Source: Actinomyces slackii (lineage in GTDB: Bacteria > Actinomycetota > Actinomycetes > Actinomycetales > Actinomycetaceae). From it: a DNA stretch of 64,000 nt. This document shows, piece by piece, positions 35,634 to 46,013 of this stretch (its first letter is position 1; every line of letters begins with the position of its first letter). The notes below the pieces were generated by a model, which did not search any database, was not told where the DNA came from, and worked only from the letters and a program-made list of their open reading frames with translations. Location: the NCBI RefSeq assembly GCF_900637295.1, contig NZ_LR134363.1, forward strand, positions 1,550,001-1,614,000. Reading direction: 5' to 3'. Made by a program: the position numbers and the translations under genes.

Positions 35634-37943
35634 TTAGCCGGCGGCGGCCTGGTCGACGGCCTGGCCGAAGTCCGGGACCGCCTCCAGCGGCAGCACCCCG
35701 ACGTCCTGGCTGACCAGGTCGACGGCGTCGCGCATGCCCAGCCACCACTGGTGACGGGGGCGGCGGTTATCCCGGTCCAACTCGTCGTTCATGCGCTCCA
35801 GGAGGCTGTGGGAGACCTTGCCGCCCACCAGCCCCACATAGGAGGCGCCGTCGCCCCGGCCCTCCAGGTCCGCGGCGAGCAGGTCCAGGGCGTGGGCCAC
35901 CAGCTTGGTGGCCATGATCCGGTCGAAGGCGGTGGGGTTGCCGCCCTGCTGGAGATGCCCGATCACGGCCTCCCGCACGTCGTAGAGCCCCCGGCCCTCC
36001 TCGGCGAAGATATGCGCCAGGACGTCAGTGGTGTAGTGCTCCGAGGCCCGCTCGTTGCGCACCACCAGGTAGAGGCTGCGGCCCGAGCGGAAGGACTCCA
36101 CCATCCGCTCGGAGTCGGCCGCCAGGGTGGACAGCCGGATGCCGTCCTCGTGGAGGTAGACCTTCTCAGCACCGGTGGCAATGCCCGAGATGAGCGAGAG
36201 GTACCCGCACTTGCGGCCCATCATCTCGGCCACGAAGCAGCGGTGGGAGGCCGCCGCGGAGAGCTTGATGGCGTCGAGGGCCGCCACCGCGTTGTTCAGC
36301 GCCGTGTCCGCCCCGATGCTCAACTCCGAGCCCGGCAGGTTGTTGTCGATGGAGGCCGGGACGCACACGATCGGGATGCGGAAGGCGGGGTAGCGATCCC
36401 GCTCGGTGACCAGGCGGTGAGCGCTCAGGTAGGCGTTGAACCCGCCGATGATGAGCAGGGCGTCGATCTCGTGCTTCTCGATCTCCCTGCCCAGGGCGTA
36501 GAGCTGCTCGATCTCGGGGATCTCCCGGCGCGTCCCCAGGGCGGCGCCGCCGTCGCCCACCCAGCCCTCGACGTCGGCCCAGGTCAGCTCGCGCACCTCG
36601 CCGTCCAGCAGCCCGGGGAAGCCGCCGTGGACGCCCAGCATCGTGAAGCCGTGATCGATGCCCAGGCGCACGGCGGCGCGCGCCGCCGTGTTCATGCCCG
36701 GGGCCAGGCCGCCGGCGTGAAGGATCGCCACCCGCTTGCGCCTGGCGCCGTCCGGGCCGCGGCTGGGGTCGTGATCGGGCAGCGGGGGGATGGACATGGT
36801 CTCGAAGATGGTGAGCATCTGCTCGAAGCTGCCGCCGCGGGCCTTGACCGCCGCCAGGTAGTCCTGCGCCGCCACCAGATCCTTGACCGCGCGGGTCGCC
36901 TCCACCTGCTTCATCATGGGCAGGCGTCGGATCCGGTTGTGGCGCTCGGCGATGATGACCGGCTCGGCCTCGGGCTCCATGGTGATGACCTCACGGGCCG
37001 CGGCGCAGCCCAGCAGCGTGGACATCCAGCGGTCGTAGGCGCTGGGCCGGCCACCGCGCTGGACATGGCCCAGGATGGTCACTCGCGCCGACTCGCCCAG
37101 GCGGTCGGACAGGACCTGCTTGACGTCGTCGGCCGTGATGCGGTTCCCGGCCCGGTCAGTGGCCCCCTCGGCCACGATGACCATGGACTCGCGCCGCCCC
37201 GCCTCGCGGCCCTCCTTGAGCCTGAGGCACATGTCCTCCTCCCAGTTGCGGCCCGGGGGAAGCTCGGGGACCAGCACGTAGTCGCATCCCCCGGCCATGG
37301 CTGCCATGAGCGCCAGGTAGCCGCAGTGGCGGCCCATGACCTCCACGACGAAGGTGCGCTGATGGGAGGCCGCGGTTGAGGAGATGTCGTCGATGGCCTC
37401 CAGGATGCGGTGCAGGGCCGAGTCGGTGCCGATGGTCATGTCGGCGCCCACCAGGTCGTTGTCGATGGAGCCGACGATCCCGGTGACCATGAGCTCGGGG
37501 TGGGCCTGGGCCGTCTCAGCCGGGATGTCGCCGCCCTCCACCAGCTCCTCGAGCAGGGAGGGCCAGTTCTTGCGGAACTCGTTGGTGCCGGTCAGGGAGC
37601 CGTCCCCGCCGATGACCACGAGCCGGTCGATGCCGTGGGCCAGCAGGTGGCGGGCGGCCGCCAGCTGCCCGGCGCGCTCGCGGAACTCCGCGGAGCGGGC
37701 GGTGCCGATGATGGTTCCCCCGCGCTGGAGGATCGAGCTGACGGAGTCCCAGGCCAGCGGGCGGATGGCGTCCCCGCCGGCGACGGCGCCGGCCCAGCCC
37801 TCCATGACCGCGTAGGGCTTGGCGCCCAAGCGCAGGGCGGTGCGCACCACGCCGCGCACGGCCGCGTTCATGCCCTGGGCGTCGCCCCCAGAGGTCAGGA
37901 CTCCGATCTTGAGCGGGGAGGGGGATGGGACGACGGCGGTCAT
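35634..37943 (-). CDS. Tandem-domain 6-phosphofructokinase (eukaryotic-type architecture)
   Basis: ATP-dependent phosphofructokinase of glycolysis, 769 residues, made of two PFK domains in one chain as in fungal and animal enzymes; usual bacterial PfkA has about 320. The N-terminal half keeps all active-site motifs: [17 protein letters not shown] (112-119), SIDND (159-163), [11 protein letters not shown] and LGHVQRGG. The C-terminal half (from about 405) keeps the fold motifs [19 protein letters not shown] and HLQQGG, but has GGFNAYLSA (500-508) in place of GGDGS and SIDNN (531-535) in place of SIDND, so it is probably non-catalytic and regulatory. Good ribosome site GGAAGGA. Confidence 0.93.
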   Translation of the reverse strand: MTAVVPSPSPLKIGVLTSGGDAQGMNAAVRGVVRTALRLGAKPYAVMEGWAGAVAGGDAIRPLAWDSVSSILQRGGTIIGTARSAEFRERAGQLAAARHLLAHGIDRLVVIGGDGSLTGTNEFRKNWPSLLEELVEGGDIPAETAQAHPELMVTGIVGSIDNDLVGADMTIGTDSALHRILEAIDDISSTAASHQRTFVVEVMGRHCGYLALMAAMAGGCDYVLVPELPPGRNWEEDMCLRLKEGREAGRRESMVIVAEGATDRAGNRITADDVKQVLSDRLGESARVTILGHVQRGGRPSAYDRWMSTLLGCAAAREVITMEPEAEPVIIAERHNRIRRLPMMKQVEATRAVKDLVAAQDYLAAVKARGGSFEQMLTIFETMSIPPLPDHDPSRGPDGARRKRVAILHAGGLAPGMNTAARAAVRLGIDHGFTMLGVHGGFPGLLDGEVRELTWADVEGWVGDGGAALGTRREIPEIEQLYALGREIEKHEIDALLIIGGFNAYLSAHRLVTERDRYPAFRIPIVCVPASIDNNLPGSELSIGADTALNNAVAALDAIKLSAAASHRCFVAEMMGRKCGYLSLISGIATGAEKVYLHEDGIRLSTLAADSERMVESFRSGRSLYLVVRNERASEHYTTDVLAHIFAEEGRGLYDVREAVIGHLQQGGNPTAFDRIMATKLVAHALDLLAADLEGRGDGASYVGLVGGKVSHSLLERMNDELDRDNRRPRHQWWLGMRDAVDLVSQDVGVLPLEAVPDFGQAVDQAAAG

Positions 37944-38258
37944 GGGGCATCCTTCCGGGCGGGCATCAGTGCTCAGGTCCTATTGTGCCCCCATCCGCGC
38001 GGCCGGGGACCCTGCTTAGCGCCGGCCGACGACGTCGACGCAGCGGCCCATGCGCTGCCGGTAGGCCGCGGGCCTGCCTGCGCAGCACAGCATCATGATG
38101 CGGCCATCAGGCGACGAGCACCCAGCTGCGCGCCGACTCGCAGTCCCCATCGTCCCGCCGCGCGCGGCGCTGGAACGTTAGGCTCATACAGGGTGCGTGC
38201 CGGCCAGTGCTGGCCCGCGGCGCAGACAGTCACCAACCACGTCCCGGGAGGACGAGCG
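37944..38258. other. Divergent region between phosphofructokinase and sucC
   Basis: The gap of 315 bases carries the promoters of both genes. A TAGGCT box at 38179-38184 is a candidate -10 for sucC, without a clear -35. CCGGCCAGTGCTGGCC-like inverted repeats near 38200 could form a small leader hairpin. Nothing coding is seen. Confidence 0.35.
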
Positions 38259-39494
38259 ATGGATCTCTACGAGTATCAGGCCAGGGAGCTCTTCCGCTCC
38301 CACGGTGTGCCCGTCCTCAGGGGCGGGACCGCGACCACGCCTGACCAGGCCGAGGCCGAGGCCGCCAGCCTGCTGCAGGCCGGCGCCGGCCTCCTCGTGG
38401 TCAAGGCCCAGGTCAAGACCGGGGGTCGCGGCAAGGCCGGCGGCGTCAAGCTCGCCCGCAGCGCCGCCGAGGCCCGCCAGCACGCCGAGGCGATCCTGGG
38501 CATGGACATCAAGGGCCACACGGTGCGCACCGTCCTGATCTCCGAGGGCGCGGACATCGCCGAGGAGTACTACGTCTCCATCCTCCTGGACCGCGCCGAG
38601 CGCCAGTACCTGGCCATGTGCTCGCGCGAGGGCGGCGTGGACATCGAGACCCTGGCCAAGGAGCGCCCCGAGGCCCTGGCCCGCATCGGCGTCGACCCCC
38701 TGGAGGGCCTGACCCCGCAGGTCGCCCAGCGCATCGTCCAGGCCGCCGGCTTCGAGCCGGGCGCCACCGCCGACGCCGTGGCCGCGGTCATCGAGCAGCT
38801 GTGGGGCGTCTTCACCGACGAGGACGCCACCCTGGTGGAGGTCAACCCCCTGGTCCTGGCCGAGGACGGCCGCATCCTGGCCCTGGACGGCAAGGTCACC
38901 CTGGATGACAACGCCCGCTTCCGCCACCCCGAGCACGAGGCCCTGGTCGACGCCGAGGCCGACGACCCCCTGGAGGCCCGGGCCAAGGCCGCCGGCCTGA
39001 ACTACGTTCGCCTGGAGGGGCAGGTCGGTGTCCTGGGCAACGGAGCCGGCCTGGTCATGTCCACCCTGGATGTGGTGGCCGGCGCGGGCCAGGCCCATGG
39101 GGGGATGCGGCCCGCCAACTTCCTGGATCTGGGGGGCGGGTCCTCGGCCGAGGTCATGGCCACCGGCCTGGAGGTCGTGGCCTCCGACCCCCAGGTGCGC
39201 ACCATCCTGGTCAACGTCTTCGGCGGCATCACCTCCTGCGACACCGTCGCCCAGGGCATCGTCTCCGCCGTGGAGTCGTTGGGCGGCCTGCCCAAGCCCG
39301 TGGTGGTGCGCCTGGACGGCAACAACGCCGACCTCGCCCACCGGATTCTCGCCGAGGCCGCCATCGAGGGCGTGACCGTCGCCCAGACCATGGACGGGGC
39401 CGCCGACACCGTGACCGCCATCGCCGAGCGGATCGGCTCGGCGGAGCCGAAGGCCGAGCGTCCCACCACCGACACCCCCGCCCAGGAGGCCTGA
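38259..39494 (+). CDS. sucC: Succinyl-CoA synthetase, beta subunit
   Basis: Beta subunit (ATP-grasp, 411 residues) of the ADP-forming succinyl-CoA ligase. It starts [19 protein letters not shown], has the nucleotide-binding ATP-grasp domain (residues 1-220; [29 protein letters not shown]) and the C-terminal CoA-ligase domain ([34 protein letters not shown]). The ATG at 38259 follows GGGAGGA. First gene of sucC-sucD-perM-purN, with sucD three bases downstream. Confidence 0.95.
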   Translation: MDLYEYQARELFRSHGVPVLRGGTATTPDQAEAEAASLLQAGAGLLVVKAQVKTGGRGKAGGVKLARSAAEARQHAEAILGMDIKGHTVRTVLISEGADIAEEYYVSILLDRAERQYLAMCSREGGVDIETLAKERPEALARIGVDPLEGLTPQVAQRIVQAAGFEPGATADAVAAVIEQLWGVFTDEDATLVEVNPLVLAEDGRILALDGKVTLDDNARFRHPEHEALVDAEADDPLEARAKAAGLNYVRLEGQVGVLGNGAGLVMSTLDVVAGAGQAHGGMRPANFLDLGGGSSAEVMATGLEVVASDPQVRTILVNVFGGITSCDTVAQGIVSAVESLGGLPKPVVVRLDGNNADLAHRILAEAAIEGVTVAQTMDGAADTVTAIAERIGSAEPKAERPTTDTPAQEA

Positions 39495-39497
39495 GCC

Positions 39498-40436
39498 ATG
39501 AGCATCTTCCTGACCGAGTCCGACCGCGTCATCGTCCAGGGCATGACCGGCTCCGAGGGCCGCAAGCACACCCGCCGCATGATCAGCGCCGGCACCCGGA
39601 TCGTCGCCGGGGTCAACCCGCGCAAGGCCGGCACCACCGTGGCCTTCGAGGTCGAGCCCACGGGTCCCGGGGCGGCGGCGGTGAGCGCCGGCACCGTCGA
39701 GGTCCCGGTCCACGGCACCGTGGCGGAGGCCAGGCAGGCCACGGGCGCCGAGGTCTCGGTCGTCTTCGTGCCCCCCGCCTTCGCCAAGGGCGCCGTCATC
39801 GAGGCGGTTGACGCCGGGATGCGGCTGGTTGTCGTCATCACCGAGGGCATCCCGGTGGCCGACGCCACCGAGTTCCGCGCCTACGCCGCAGCCAAGGGCA
39901 CCCGGATCATCGGCCCCAACTGCCCGGGCATCATCTCCCCGGGACGCTCCAATGTGGGCATCACCCCGCCCGACATCACCGGCCCCGGGCCCATCGGCCT
40001 GGTCTCCAAGTCGGGCACTCTGACCTACCAGCTCATGCACGAGCTCTCCGACCTGGGCTTCACCACCTGCATCGGCATCGGCGGGGACCCCGTGGTCGGC
40101 ACCACCCATATCGATGCCCTCCAGGCCTTCGAGGCCGACCCCGACACCCGCCTGGTGGTCATGATCGGCGAGATCGGGGGCGACGCCGAGGAGCGCGCCG
40201 CCGCCTACATCCGCGAGCACATGACCACCCCGGTGGTCGGCTACGTCGCCGGATTCACCGCCCCCGAGGGCAAGACCATGGGGCATGCCGGCGCCATCGT
40301 CTCCGGCTCGGCGGGAACCGCCGAGGCCAAGAAGGAGGCCCTGGAGGCCGCAGGCGTCAAGGTGGGCCGCACCCCCAGCCAGACGGCCCAGATCGCCCGA
40401 GAGCTCTACGGGCTCACCACCGGCGGGGCCGCGTGA
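39498..40436 (+). CDS. sucD: Succinyl-CoA synthetase, alpha subunit
   Basis: Alpha subunit of 312 residues that binds CoA and carries the phosphohistidine. CoA-binding Rossmann start ([19 protein letters not shown]), [11 protein letters not shown], and the phosphorylated histidine H263 in [12 protein letters not shown]. Its stop codon overlaps the GTG start of perM (GTGA), so the genes are translationally coupled. Standard length. Confidence 0.95.
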   Translation: MSIFLTESDRVIVQGMTGSEGRKHTRRMISAGTRIVAGVNPRKAGTTVAFEVEPTGPGAAAVSAGTVEVPVHGTVAEARQATGAEVSVVFVPPAFAKGAVIEAVDAGMRLVVVITEGIPVADATEFRAYAAAKGTRIIGPNCPGIISPGRSNVGITPPDITGPGPIGLVSKSGTLTYQLMHELSDLGFTTCIGIGGDPVVGTTHIDALQAFEADPDTRLVVMIGEIGGDAEERAAAYIREHMTTPVVGYVAGFTAPEGKTMGHAGAIVSGSAGTAEAKKEALEAAGVKVGRTPSQTAQIARELYGLTTGGAA

Positions 40437-42037
40437 TCCTGGATCGGCTGCGCCCCGCCGACTGGGCGTGGGCACTGCGAGCGGGCCTGGAGTCCGTCGG
40501 CCTGGGCTGGCTGCTGGTCGTGCTGACCACCGTGGCGGTCGCGCTGTCGTCCTCCGGCCTCGACGCCGCAGCGGCCCTGGGGGTGGGCGACGGCCTGCGC
40601 ACCGGGACCGCCCTGTGGAGCCTGGGATTCGGCGGCAGGATGGGGCAGGCCTTTGGGCCGGACGGCGCCCTGGGGCTGCCCCTGCTGGGGCTGACCGCCC
40701 TGCAGGCGGTGTGGACCTGGAACTGCGTGCGCCGCGCCCGGCCCACCACGATCGCCTCGGGGGCGTGGATCGTGGCCTCCTCGGCGGCCACCGCCGTCCT
40801 GGCCTGCCTGACCGGCCCCGCCTGGGCGCAGGTGTGGCCCGCGGTGGCGGGGATCGCCGCGCTGACCGCGGCCGTGGTGGCCCTCAGGCTGCGCCGCGAG
40901 GGCGTGCGGCACCCGGTCTTGACGCGCCTGTGGCAGGCCCGACCCCACTGGGTCAGCCCGGGCCTGTCCCTGGCCCGAGGCGCCACCCGAGCCCTGGGCA
41001 TCCTCACCGCCCTGGTCCTCATCGCCGCGATCATCGGGGGAGCGGGGAGGGTCTCCCATCTGCACGACTCAGTGGCCGGGGGCGGGATCATGGCCTCCCT
41101 GGGGCTGATCGCCCTGCAGGCCGGCTGGCTGCCAACGGCAGCGGTCTGGGCATGCTCCTGGCTGGTGGGGGCGGGCTTCGCCGTGGGCCACGACAGCGTC
41201 TTCGCCCCGGACCGGGTGGTGCCCGGCCCGGTTCCCGGCCTGCCGCTGCTGGGGCTCCTGCCCACTACCCCCATGGGCACGGCCGGCATCTATCTGCCGC
41301 TGGTCGTCACCGCCGGGGCGATGGTGGCCGCCTGGAGGCGCCGCCGGGTCCTCTACGCCTTGAGGGTCCGCCATGCGGTGGCCGCCGCCCTCCTGGCCTC
41401 AGCGGTCGTCGCCCTGGGGATGGGCGCGCTGTGCCTGGCGGCCTCCGGACCGGTGGGGCCGGGGCGCATGGCCACCACCGGGCCCCAGCTCGGCTACGCC
41501 GTCCTGTTCGTCTTCCTGGAGGTCGCCGCAGGGCTGGGCGCGATCGCGGTCCTGTCCCACCCCTACACGCTGTCCCTGGCCTCCGGGGCCGCCAGCGGAG
41601 CCAGGTCGCGCATGGAGGAGTCGGTGGAGACCGCCGTCGAATCCGCCCGGGAGCGCCGGGCCTCCCGCGGTGCCGCCGCAGCGCAGCCGGCACCCGGCGG
41701 TGATGAGGACGACGGCGATGACGGCTACGACGGCGATCCTCACGACAGCGGCCACGACGCCCCTGAGCGCAGCCCTGACCCCGCCCCGCGCCCGGCCCGG
41801 CCCGCGCCGCCCCGACCCGCACGCGCGTCGGGATCCCCCTCAGCGCGTGGAGGGGACCGCAGGGACGAGGAGGCGGGGGAGGCGACCGACCGCATCGAGA
41901 CCGTGCCCGCCCCGCGGCGGGGCACCGCCCCGTGGAGCGACTGGCGCCGCCAGGCCGCCCGCGCCGAGGGCCCGACCAGCACCCGGGGCGCCGAGCCCGG
42001 GAAGAGCGCAGGAAGCACAGGTGATGACGATGACTGA
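40433..42037 (+). CDS. perM: PerM-like cell-division membrane protein (DUF6350)
   Basis: Integral membrane protein of 534 residues with about ten hydrophobic segments in residues 15-390, followed by a 140-residue cytoplasmic tail rich in Ala, Pro, Arg, Asp and Glu. The position between sucD and purN is the conserved actinobacterial place of PerM (DUF6350), which in Mycobacterium is linked to divisome stability. Identification rests on context and topology, because the sequence itself has few fixed motifs. GTG start overlaps the sucD stop; its end overlaps purN. Function in this organism is inferred. Confidence 0.7.
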   Translation: MILDRLRPADWAWALRAGLESVGLGWLLVVLTTVAVALSSSGLDAAAALGVGDGLRTGTALWSLGFGGRMGQAFGPDGALGLPLLGLTALQAVWTWNCVRRARPTTIASGAWIVASSAATAVLACLTGPAWAQVWPAVAGIAALTAAVVALRLRREGVRHPVLTRLWQARPHWVSPGLSLARGATRALGILTALVLIAAIIGGAGRVSHLHDSVAGGGIMASLGLIALQAGWLPTAAVWACSWLVGAGFAVGHDSVFAPDRVVPGPVPGLPLLGLLPTTPMGTAGIYLPLVVTAGAMVAAWRRRRVLYALRVRHAVAAALLASAVVALGMGALCLAASGPVGPGRMATTGPQLGYAVLFVFLEVAAGLGAIAVLSHPYTLSLASGAASGARSRMEESVETAVESARERRASRGAAAAQPAPGGDEDDGDDGYDGDPHDSGHDAPERSPDPAPRPARPAPPRPARASGSPSARGGDRRDEEAGEATDRIETVPAPRRGTAPWSDWRRQAARAEGPTSTRGAEPGKSAGSTGDDDD

Positions 42038-42626
42038 GACCATGCGGAGCCCTGCGAGCCTGGTGGTGCTCGTCTCGGGGACAGGCTCCAACCTGGTCGC
42101 CCTCCTGCGGGCCTGCCAGGACCCCGCGTACGGCGCGCGTGTGGCGGGCGTCGTCGCCGACAAGCCCTGCCAGGGCATCGAGCATGCGCGCGCCGCCGGC
42201 GTGCCCGCCGCAGTCGTGGCCATGGAGGACTACGCCGCGCGCGCCAACTGGGATGAGGCCCTGGCCCTTGCCGTGGGGGAGCACGACCCCGACCTGGTGG
42301 TCTGCGCCGGCTTCATGCGCATCCTGGGCCCCGGGTTCCTCAACCGGTTCCCCGGCAGGATCATCAACACCCATCCCTCCCTCCTGCCGGACTTCCCCGG
42401 CGCCCACGCCGTCCGCGACGCCCTGGCGGCGGGCGCCACCCGAGCGGGGGCCACGGTGTTCTGGGTCGATGAGGGCGTGGACACCGGAGCCCACATCGCC
42501 CAGGTGGAGGTCCCCGTCCTGCCCGACGACGACGAGGCCAGCCTGACCGAGCGCATCAAGGCCGCTGAGACCCCCCAGCTCATCGAGACCATCTCGCGCC
42601 TGGTCCGCCAGGAGGACCGCGCCTGA
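42024..42626 (+). CDS. purN: Phosphoribosylglycinamide formyltransferase
   Basis: Purine synthesis step 3: transfers a formyl group from 10-formyltetrahydrofolate to GAR. 200 residues with the catalytic triad N115 and H117 in IINTHPSLLP and D153 in DEGVDTGAH. VLVSGTGSNL is the phosphate-binding start. The ATG at 42024 follows AGGAAG. It overlaps the end of perM by 14 bases. purH follows after the ZTP riboswitch. Confidence 0.95.
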   Translation: MTMTETMRSPASLVVLVSGTGSNLVALLRACQDPAYGARVAGVVADKPCQGIEHARAAGVPAAVVAMEDYAARANWDEALALAVGEHDPDLVVCAGFMRILGPGFLNRFPGRIINTHPSLLPDFPGAHAVRDALAAGATRAGATVFWVDEGVDTGAHIAQVEVPVLPDDDEASLTERIKAAETPQLIETISRLVRQEDRA

Positions 42627-42666
42627 CGCCCGGGCCCGCTGGGGCGCATCATCGCCCACCACCCCC

Positions 42667-42672
42667 TAGACT
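42667..42672 (+). promoter_or_regulatory. -10 box upstream of the purH riboswitch
   Basis: TAGACT, the same hexamer that precedes another gene in this window (44679). It would start the transcript at about 42679, just at the beginning of the riboswitch. Confidence 0.45.
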
Positions 42673-42675
42673 GAT

Positions 42676-42767
42676 CCCGGCCGCAACTGGCGAGGGTGGG
42701 CCACCACCGGGGAGCGGCAGGACAACCACGTGAGGGGACGTCGCCCGCCTGGGCGTCCCGCGACCCC
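42676..42767 (+). ncRNA. ZTP (ZMP, pfl motif) riboswitch upstream of purH
   Basis: The conserved elements of the pfl/ZTP aptamer occur in order: ACTGGCG (42686-42692), a short helix GGTGGG/CCACC followed by CCGGGGAGCG (near 42700-42717), a variable linker, and CCGCCTGGGCG (42745-42755). ZTP riboswitches sense ZMP/ZTP, the AICAR intermediate that PurH consumes, and commonly precede purH in actinobacteria. The purH ribosome site AGGAG lies about 10 bases after the aptamer region, compatible with control of translation or termination. Confidence 0.85.
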
Positions 42768-42787
42768 GGCCTCTCCAGGAGCATCTT

Positions 42788-44599
42788 GTGACCAGCCACT
42801 CCTCCCAGCAGCCCACTGCGACTCCCGCCTCGACCACCGCTGCGGCCCCGGTGCCCACGGCTCATGTGCCCACCGATGGTCTGATCAACCCCGACCGCCT
42901 GCCCCTGCGCCGAGCCCTGGTCTCCGTCTATGACAAGACCGGTCTGACCGAGCTGGCCTCCGCCCTGGTGGGCGCCGGGGTGGAGATCCTGTCCACCGGC
43001 TCGACGGCCGCCACCATCGCCGCCGCGGGTCTGCCGGTCACCGCGGTGGAGGAGGTCACGGACTTCCCCGAGTGCCTCGAGGGCCGGGTCAAGACCCTCC
43101 ACCCCGCCATCCACGCCGGCATCCTGGCCGACCGCCGCAAGCCCGAGCACCTGGCCCAGCTCGACTCCCTGGGCCTGGCCCCCATCGACCTGGTGGTGGT
43201 CAACCTCTACCCCTTCACCGCCACCGTCGCCTCAGGGGCCCCCTTCGACGCCTGCGTCGAGCAGATCGACATCGGCGGCCCCGCCATGCTGCGCGCCGCC
43301 GCCAAGAACCACCCGGGGGTCGCCGTCGTCACCGACCCCGCCGCCTACGGGGAGGTCGCCACCGCCCTGGAGCAGGGCGGCTTCACCCTCGATGAGCGCA
43401 GGTCCCTGGCGGCGGCGGCCTACGCCCACACCGCCGCCTACGATGCCGCCGTGGCCACATGGATGGCCCGGCAGGTCGAGGCCGACCGGGTGGACCTGGC
43501 AGCCTCTGACCCGGGTGAGTCCGCGGGCCCGGAGGCGCCACCGGCCTACGTCGGCGCCGGCTACCAGCGCCTGGCCGCCCTGCGATATGGCGAGAACCCC
43601 CACCAGGGCGCGGCCGTCTACACCGCGCCGGGCACCATCGGGGGAGTGGCCAGTGCCCGCCAGCTCAGTGGCAAGGCCATGAGCTACAACAACTACACGG
43701 ACACCGATGCGGCGCTGCGGGCCGCCCACGACCATGGCGAGCAGGCCTGCGTGGCCATCATCAAGCATGCCAACCCCTGCGGCGTGGCCGTCAGCGCCAG
43801 CGGCGATGTCGCCGAGGCCCACCGCAAGGCCCACGCCTGCGATCCCGTCTCCGCCTTCGGCGGCGTCATCGCCACCAATGTGACCGTCACCGCCGCCATG
43901 GCCCGTCAGATCGCCCCCATCTTCACCGAGGTGGTCGCCGCCCCGGCCTTCGAGGAGGAGGCGGTGGAGATCCTGCGCGCCAAGAAGAACCTGCGCCTGC
44001 TCGTCGTCGAGGCGCCGGCGCGCCAGGGCTGGGAGATCAAGCCGATCTCCGGGGGCGCCGTTGTCCAGGAGCGCGACACCTACCAGGCCGGCGATGACGA
44101 CCCCACCACCTGGACCCTGGCCGCCGGGCCCGCCGCCGACGAGGCGACCCTGGCCGACCTCGCCTTCGCCTGGCGCGCCGTGCGCGCGGTGAAGTCCAAT
44201 GCCATCCTGCTGGCCCGCGACGGCGCGACCGTCGGCGTGGGCATGGGGCAGGTCAACCGGGTCGACTCCTGCCGCCTGGCCGTCGAGCGCGCCAACACCC
44301 TGGGGGCGCGTGCCACAGGGGACGCCGCAGCTTCGGCTTCAGAACCGGCCTCGGGCGCCGTGGGCGGGGCGGATGCCGCCGAGATCCTCCAGGAGGCCCC
44401 TCCGCAGCGCGCCGCCGGCGCCGTGGCGGCCTCCGACGCCTTCTTCCCCTTCGCCGACGGCCTCCAGGTGCTCATCGATGCGGGGGTGCGCGCCGTGGTC
44501 CAGCCGGGCGGCTCCATTCGCGATGAGGAGGTCATCGCCGCCGCCCAGGCCGCCGGGGTCACCATGTACCTCACCGGCGCCCGCCACTTCTCCCACTGA
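42788..44599 (+). CDS. purH: Bifunctional AICAR transformylase / IMP cyclohydrolase
   Basis: Last two steps of purine synthesis. 603 residues, longer than the usual 520-540. The IMP cyclohydrolase domain is N-terminal ([41 protein letters not shown]), and the AICAR transformylase domain C-terminal, with KHANPCG holding the catalytic Lys-His. Extra length comes from a 40-residue N-terminal Ser/Thr/Ala-rich tail and an insert of about 35 Ala/Glu/Gly-rich residues after [11 protein letters not shown]. The GTG at 42788 follows AGGAG. Regulated by the upstream ZTP riboswitch. Confidence 0.95.
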   Translation: MTSHSSQQPTATPASTTAAAPVPTAHVPTDGLINPDRLPLRRALVSVYDKTGLTELASALVGAGVEILSTGSTAATIAAAGLPVTAVEEVTDFPECLEGRVKTLHPAIHAGILADRRKPEHLAQLDSLGLAPIDLVVVNLYPFTATVASGAPFDACVEQIDIGGPAMLRAAAKNHPGVAVVTDPAAYGEVATALEQGGFTLDERRSLAAAAYAHTAAYDAAVATWMARQVEADRVDLAASDPGESAGPEAPPAYVGAGYQRLAALRYGENPHQGAAVYTAPGTIGGVASARQLSGKAMSYNNYTDTDAALRAAHDHGEQACVAIIKHANPCGVAVSASGDVAEAHRKAHACDPVSAFGGVIATNVTVTAAMARQIAPIFTEVVAAPAFEEEAVEILRAKKNLRLLVVEAPARQGWEIKPISGGAVVQERDTYQAGDDDPTTWTLAAGPAADEATLADLAFAWRAVRAVKSNAILLARDGATVGVGMGQVNRVDSCRLAVERANTLGARATGDAAASASEPASGAVGGADAAEILQEAPPQRAAGAVAASDAFFPFADGLQVLIDAGVRAVVQPGGSIRDEEVIAAAQAAGVTMYLTGARHFSH

Positions 44600-44678
44600 G
44601 GCCCTCTCCGTGCGGCCGGGGCGCAGTCCTGTGATCTGCGGCGGATCCTGCCTGGAGGGGCGCCGGCCAGGGCGCGGT

Positions 44679-44684
44679 TAGACT
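44679..44684 (+). promoter_or_regulatory. -10 box of a leaderless gene (DUF3017)
   Basis: TAGACT six bases before the GTG at 44691. Confidence 0.5.
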
Positions 44685-44690
44685 GCGGGG

Positions 44691-44984
44691 GTGAGCCAGG
44701 AGCACGAACCGACGGACCGATTGCGCCGCTATCGCACCATGGCCGTCGCCGCGGTGTTCCTGGGACTGGCCCTCGTTCCCGCCCTGGCCCTGCTCGGGCA
44801 GGGGCGCGCGGCGGTCCTGTGGCTGGCCGTGGGCATCCTGGCCCTGTCCATGGTCCGGCTCCAGCGCCCCAACGGGTCCTGGATCGCCGCCCGAGGCCGG
44901 GGCTTCGACGTCGCCTTCGGCGTGGCCCTGGCCATCATCATCTTCCTCCTGGCGCCCTACGCCAACCTGCCCGCCATGCAGTGA
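44691..44984 (+). CDS. DUF3017-like small membrane protein
   Basis: 97 residues, three predicted membrane spans (about 17-36, 40-56, 72-90) with a basic loop. This matches the DUF3017 proteins that commonly follow purH in actinobacteria. GTG start at the expected distance from a -10 box and no Shine-Dalgarno. Function unknown. Confidence 0.75.
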   Translation: MSQEHEPTDRLRRYRTMAVAAVFLGLALVPALALLGQGRAAVLWLAVGILALSMVRLQRPNGSWIAARGRGFDVAFGVALAIIIFLLAPYANLPAMQ

Positions 44985-45971
44985 GCCCCGGACGACGTGT
45001 CCGCAGGCCGGGCCCGGCGCGCTGATTCCGCGGGAATATGGCAGTCTGCCCCACGTCTCATGGCGCCCTTCCCCGGCGCCCCTCACGATATGGAAGGCAT
45101 CTGCAATGTCACAGGCCACCGAGCGGCGCCCCGGCGAGGCGCCTCGCATCCCCGGCGGCATCCTGCCATGGGTGATCACAGCCATCGTTCTGGCCCTGGC
45201 GCTCGGCTCGATCCGCATTGGCGACACTCACCTCATCCCCGCGCCGGTGGGCAATGTGTTCGCCACCTTCTCGGGACTGTTCAGCCAGTTCCTGTCCTTC
45301 TCGATCCCGCTGATCATCATCGGCCTGGTCACCCCGGCCATCGCCGAGCTCGGCCGTGGGGCGGGCAGGTGGCTGGCCATCACCGCCGCCATGGCCTACG
45401 GCTCGACGCTCTTCGCCGGTTTCATCACCTACCTGGTGTGCGCCCAGGTCCTTCCCCGCTTCCTGAGCCAGGGGTCCTTGCGCGATGTCGAGGAGCCCCA
45501 GAGCGCGCTGACGAACTACTTCACCACCGTGGAGATGCCCCCGGCCATGGAGGTGATGACCGCGCTGCTGCTGTCCTTCCTCCTGGGCGTCGGGCTGTCC
45601 CTGGTGCCCCGCGGCGTGCTGCGCAAGGGCGCGATCGAGTTCCGCGCCATCATCACCGGCCTCATCGAGAGGATCATCGTCCCGCTGCTGCCGCTGCACA
45701 TCTTCGGCATCTTCCTCAACCTCACCTACACCGGTGAGGCCTGGGACATCATGCGCACCCTGCTGAAGGTGGTCGTGGTGGTCCTCGTCCTGGAGGTGGT
45801 CATCCTGGCGGTCCAGTACCTGGTGGCGGGCGCCATCTCCGGCAAGAACCCGATCACCGCCATGGTGACGATGCTGCCGGCCTACTTCACGGCCCTGGGC
45901 ACCTCCTCCTCGGCGGCGACCATCCCGGTGACCCTGGGTCAGGTCAAGAAGAACGGCGTGTCCGACGCGGT

Positions 45972-45974
45972 GGC
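45972..45974. repeat. Target-site duplication, left copy
   Basis: GGC immediately before the IS left end; identical to 47247-47249. Three base pairs, within the range for the IS3 family. Confidence 0.7.
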
Positions 45975-46013
45975 TGGACTGCTGGGTGTTTTTCGGACTG
46001 TGTGTTGTGTTGG

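Noticed and set aside
34617-37379. Very long plus-strand open frame opposite the phosphofructokinase gene
   Set aside because: It is the high-GC shadow of the MFS and phosphofructokinase genes; its composition is Gly/Arg/His/Asp-rich with no motifs.
38184-40475. Long minus-strand open frame opposite sucC and sucD
   Set aside because: Shadow frame, Gly/Asp/His-rich; the plus strand encodes clear SucC and SucD.
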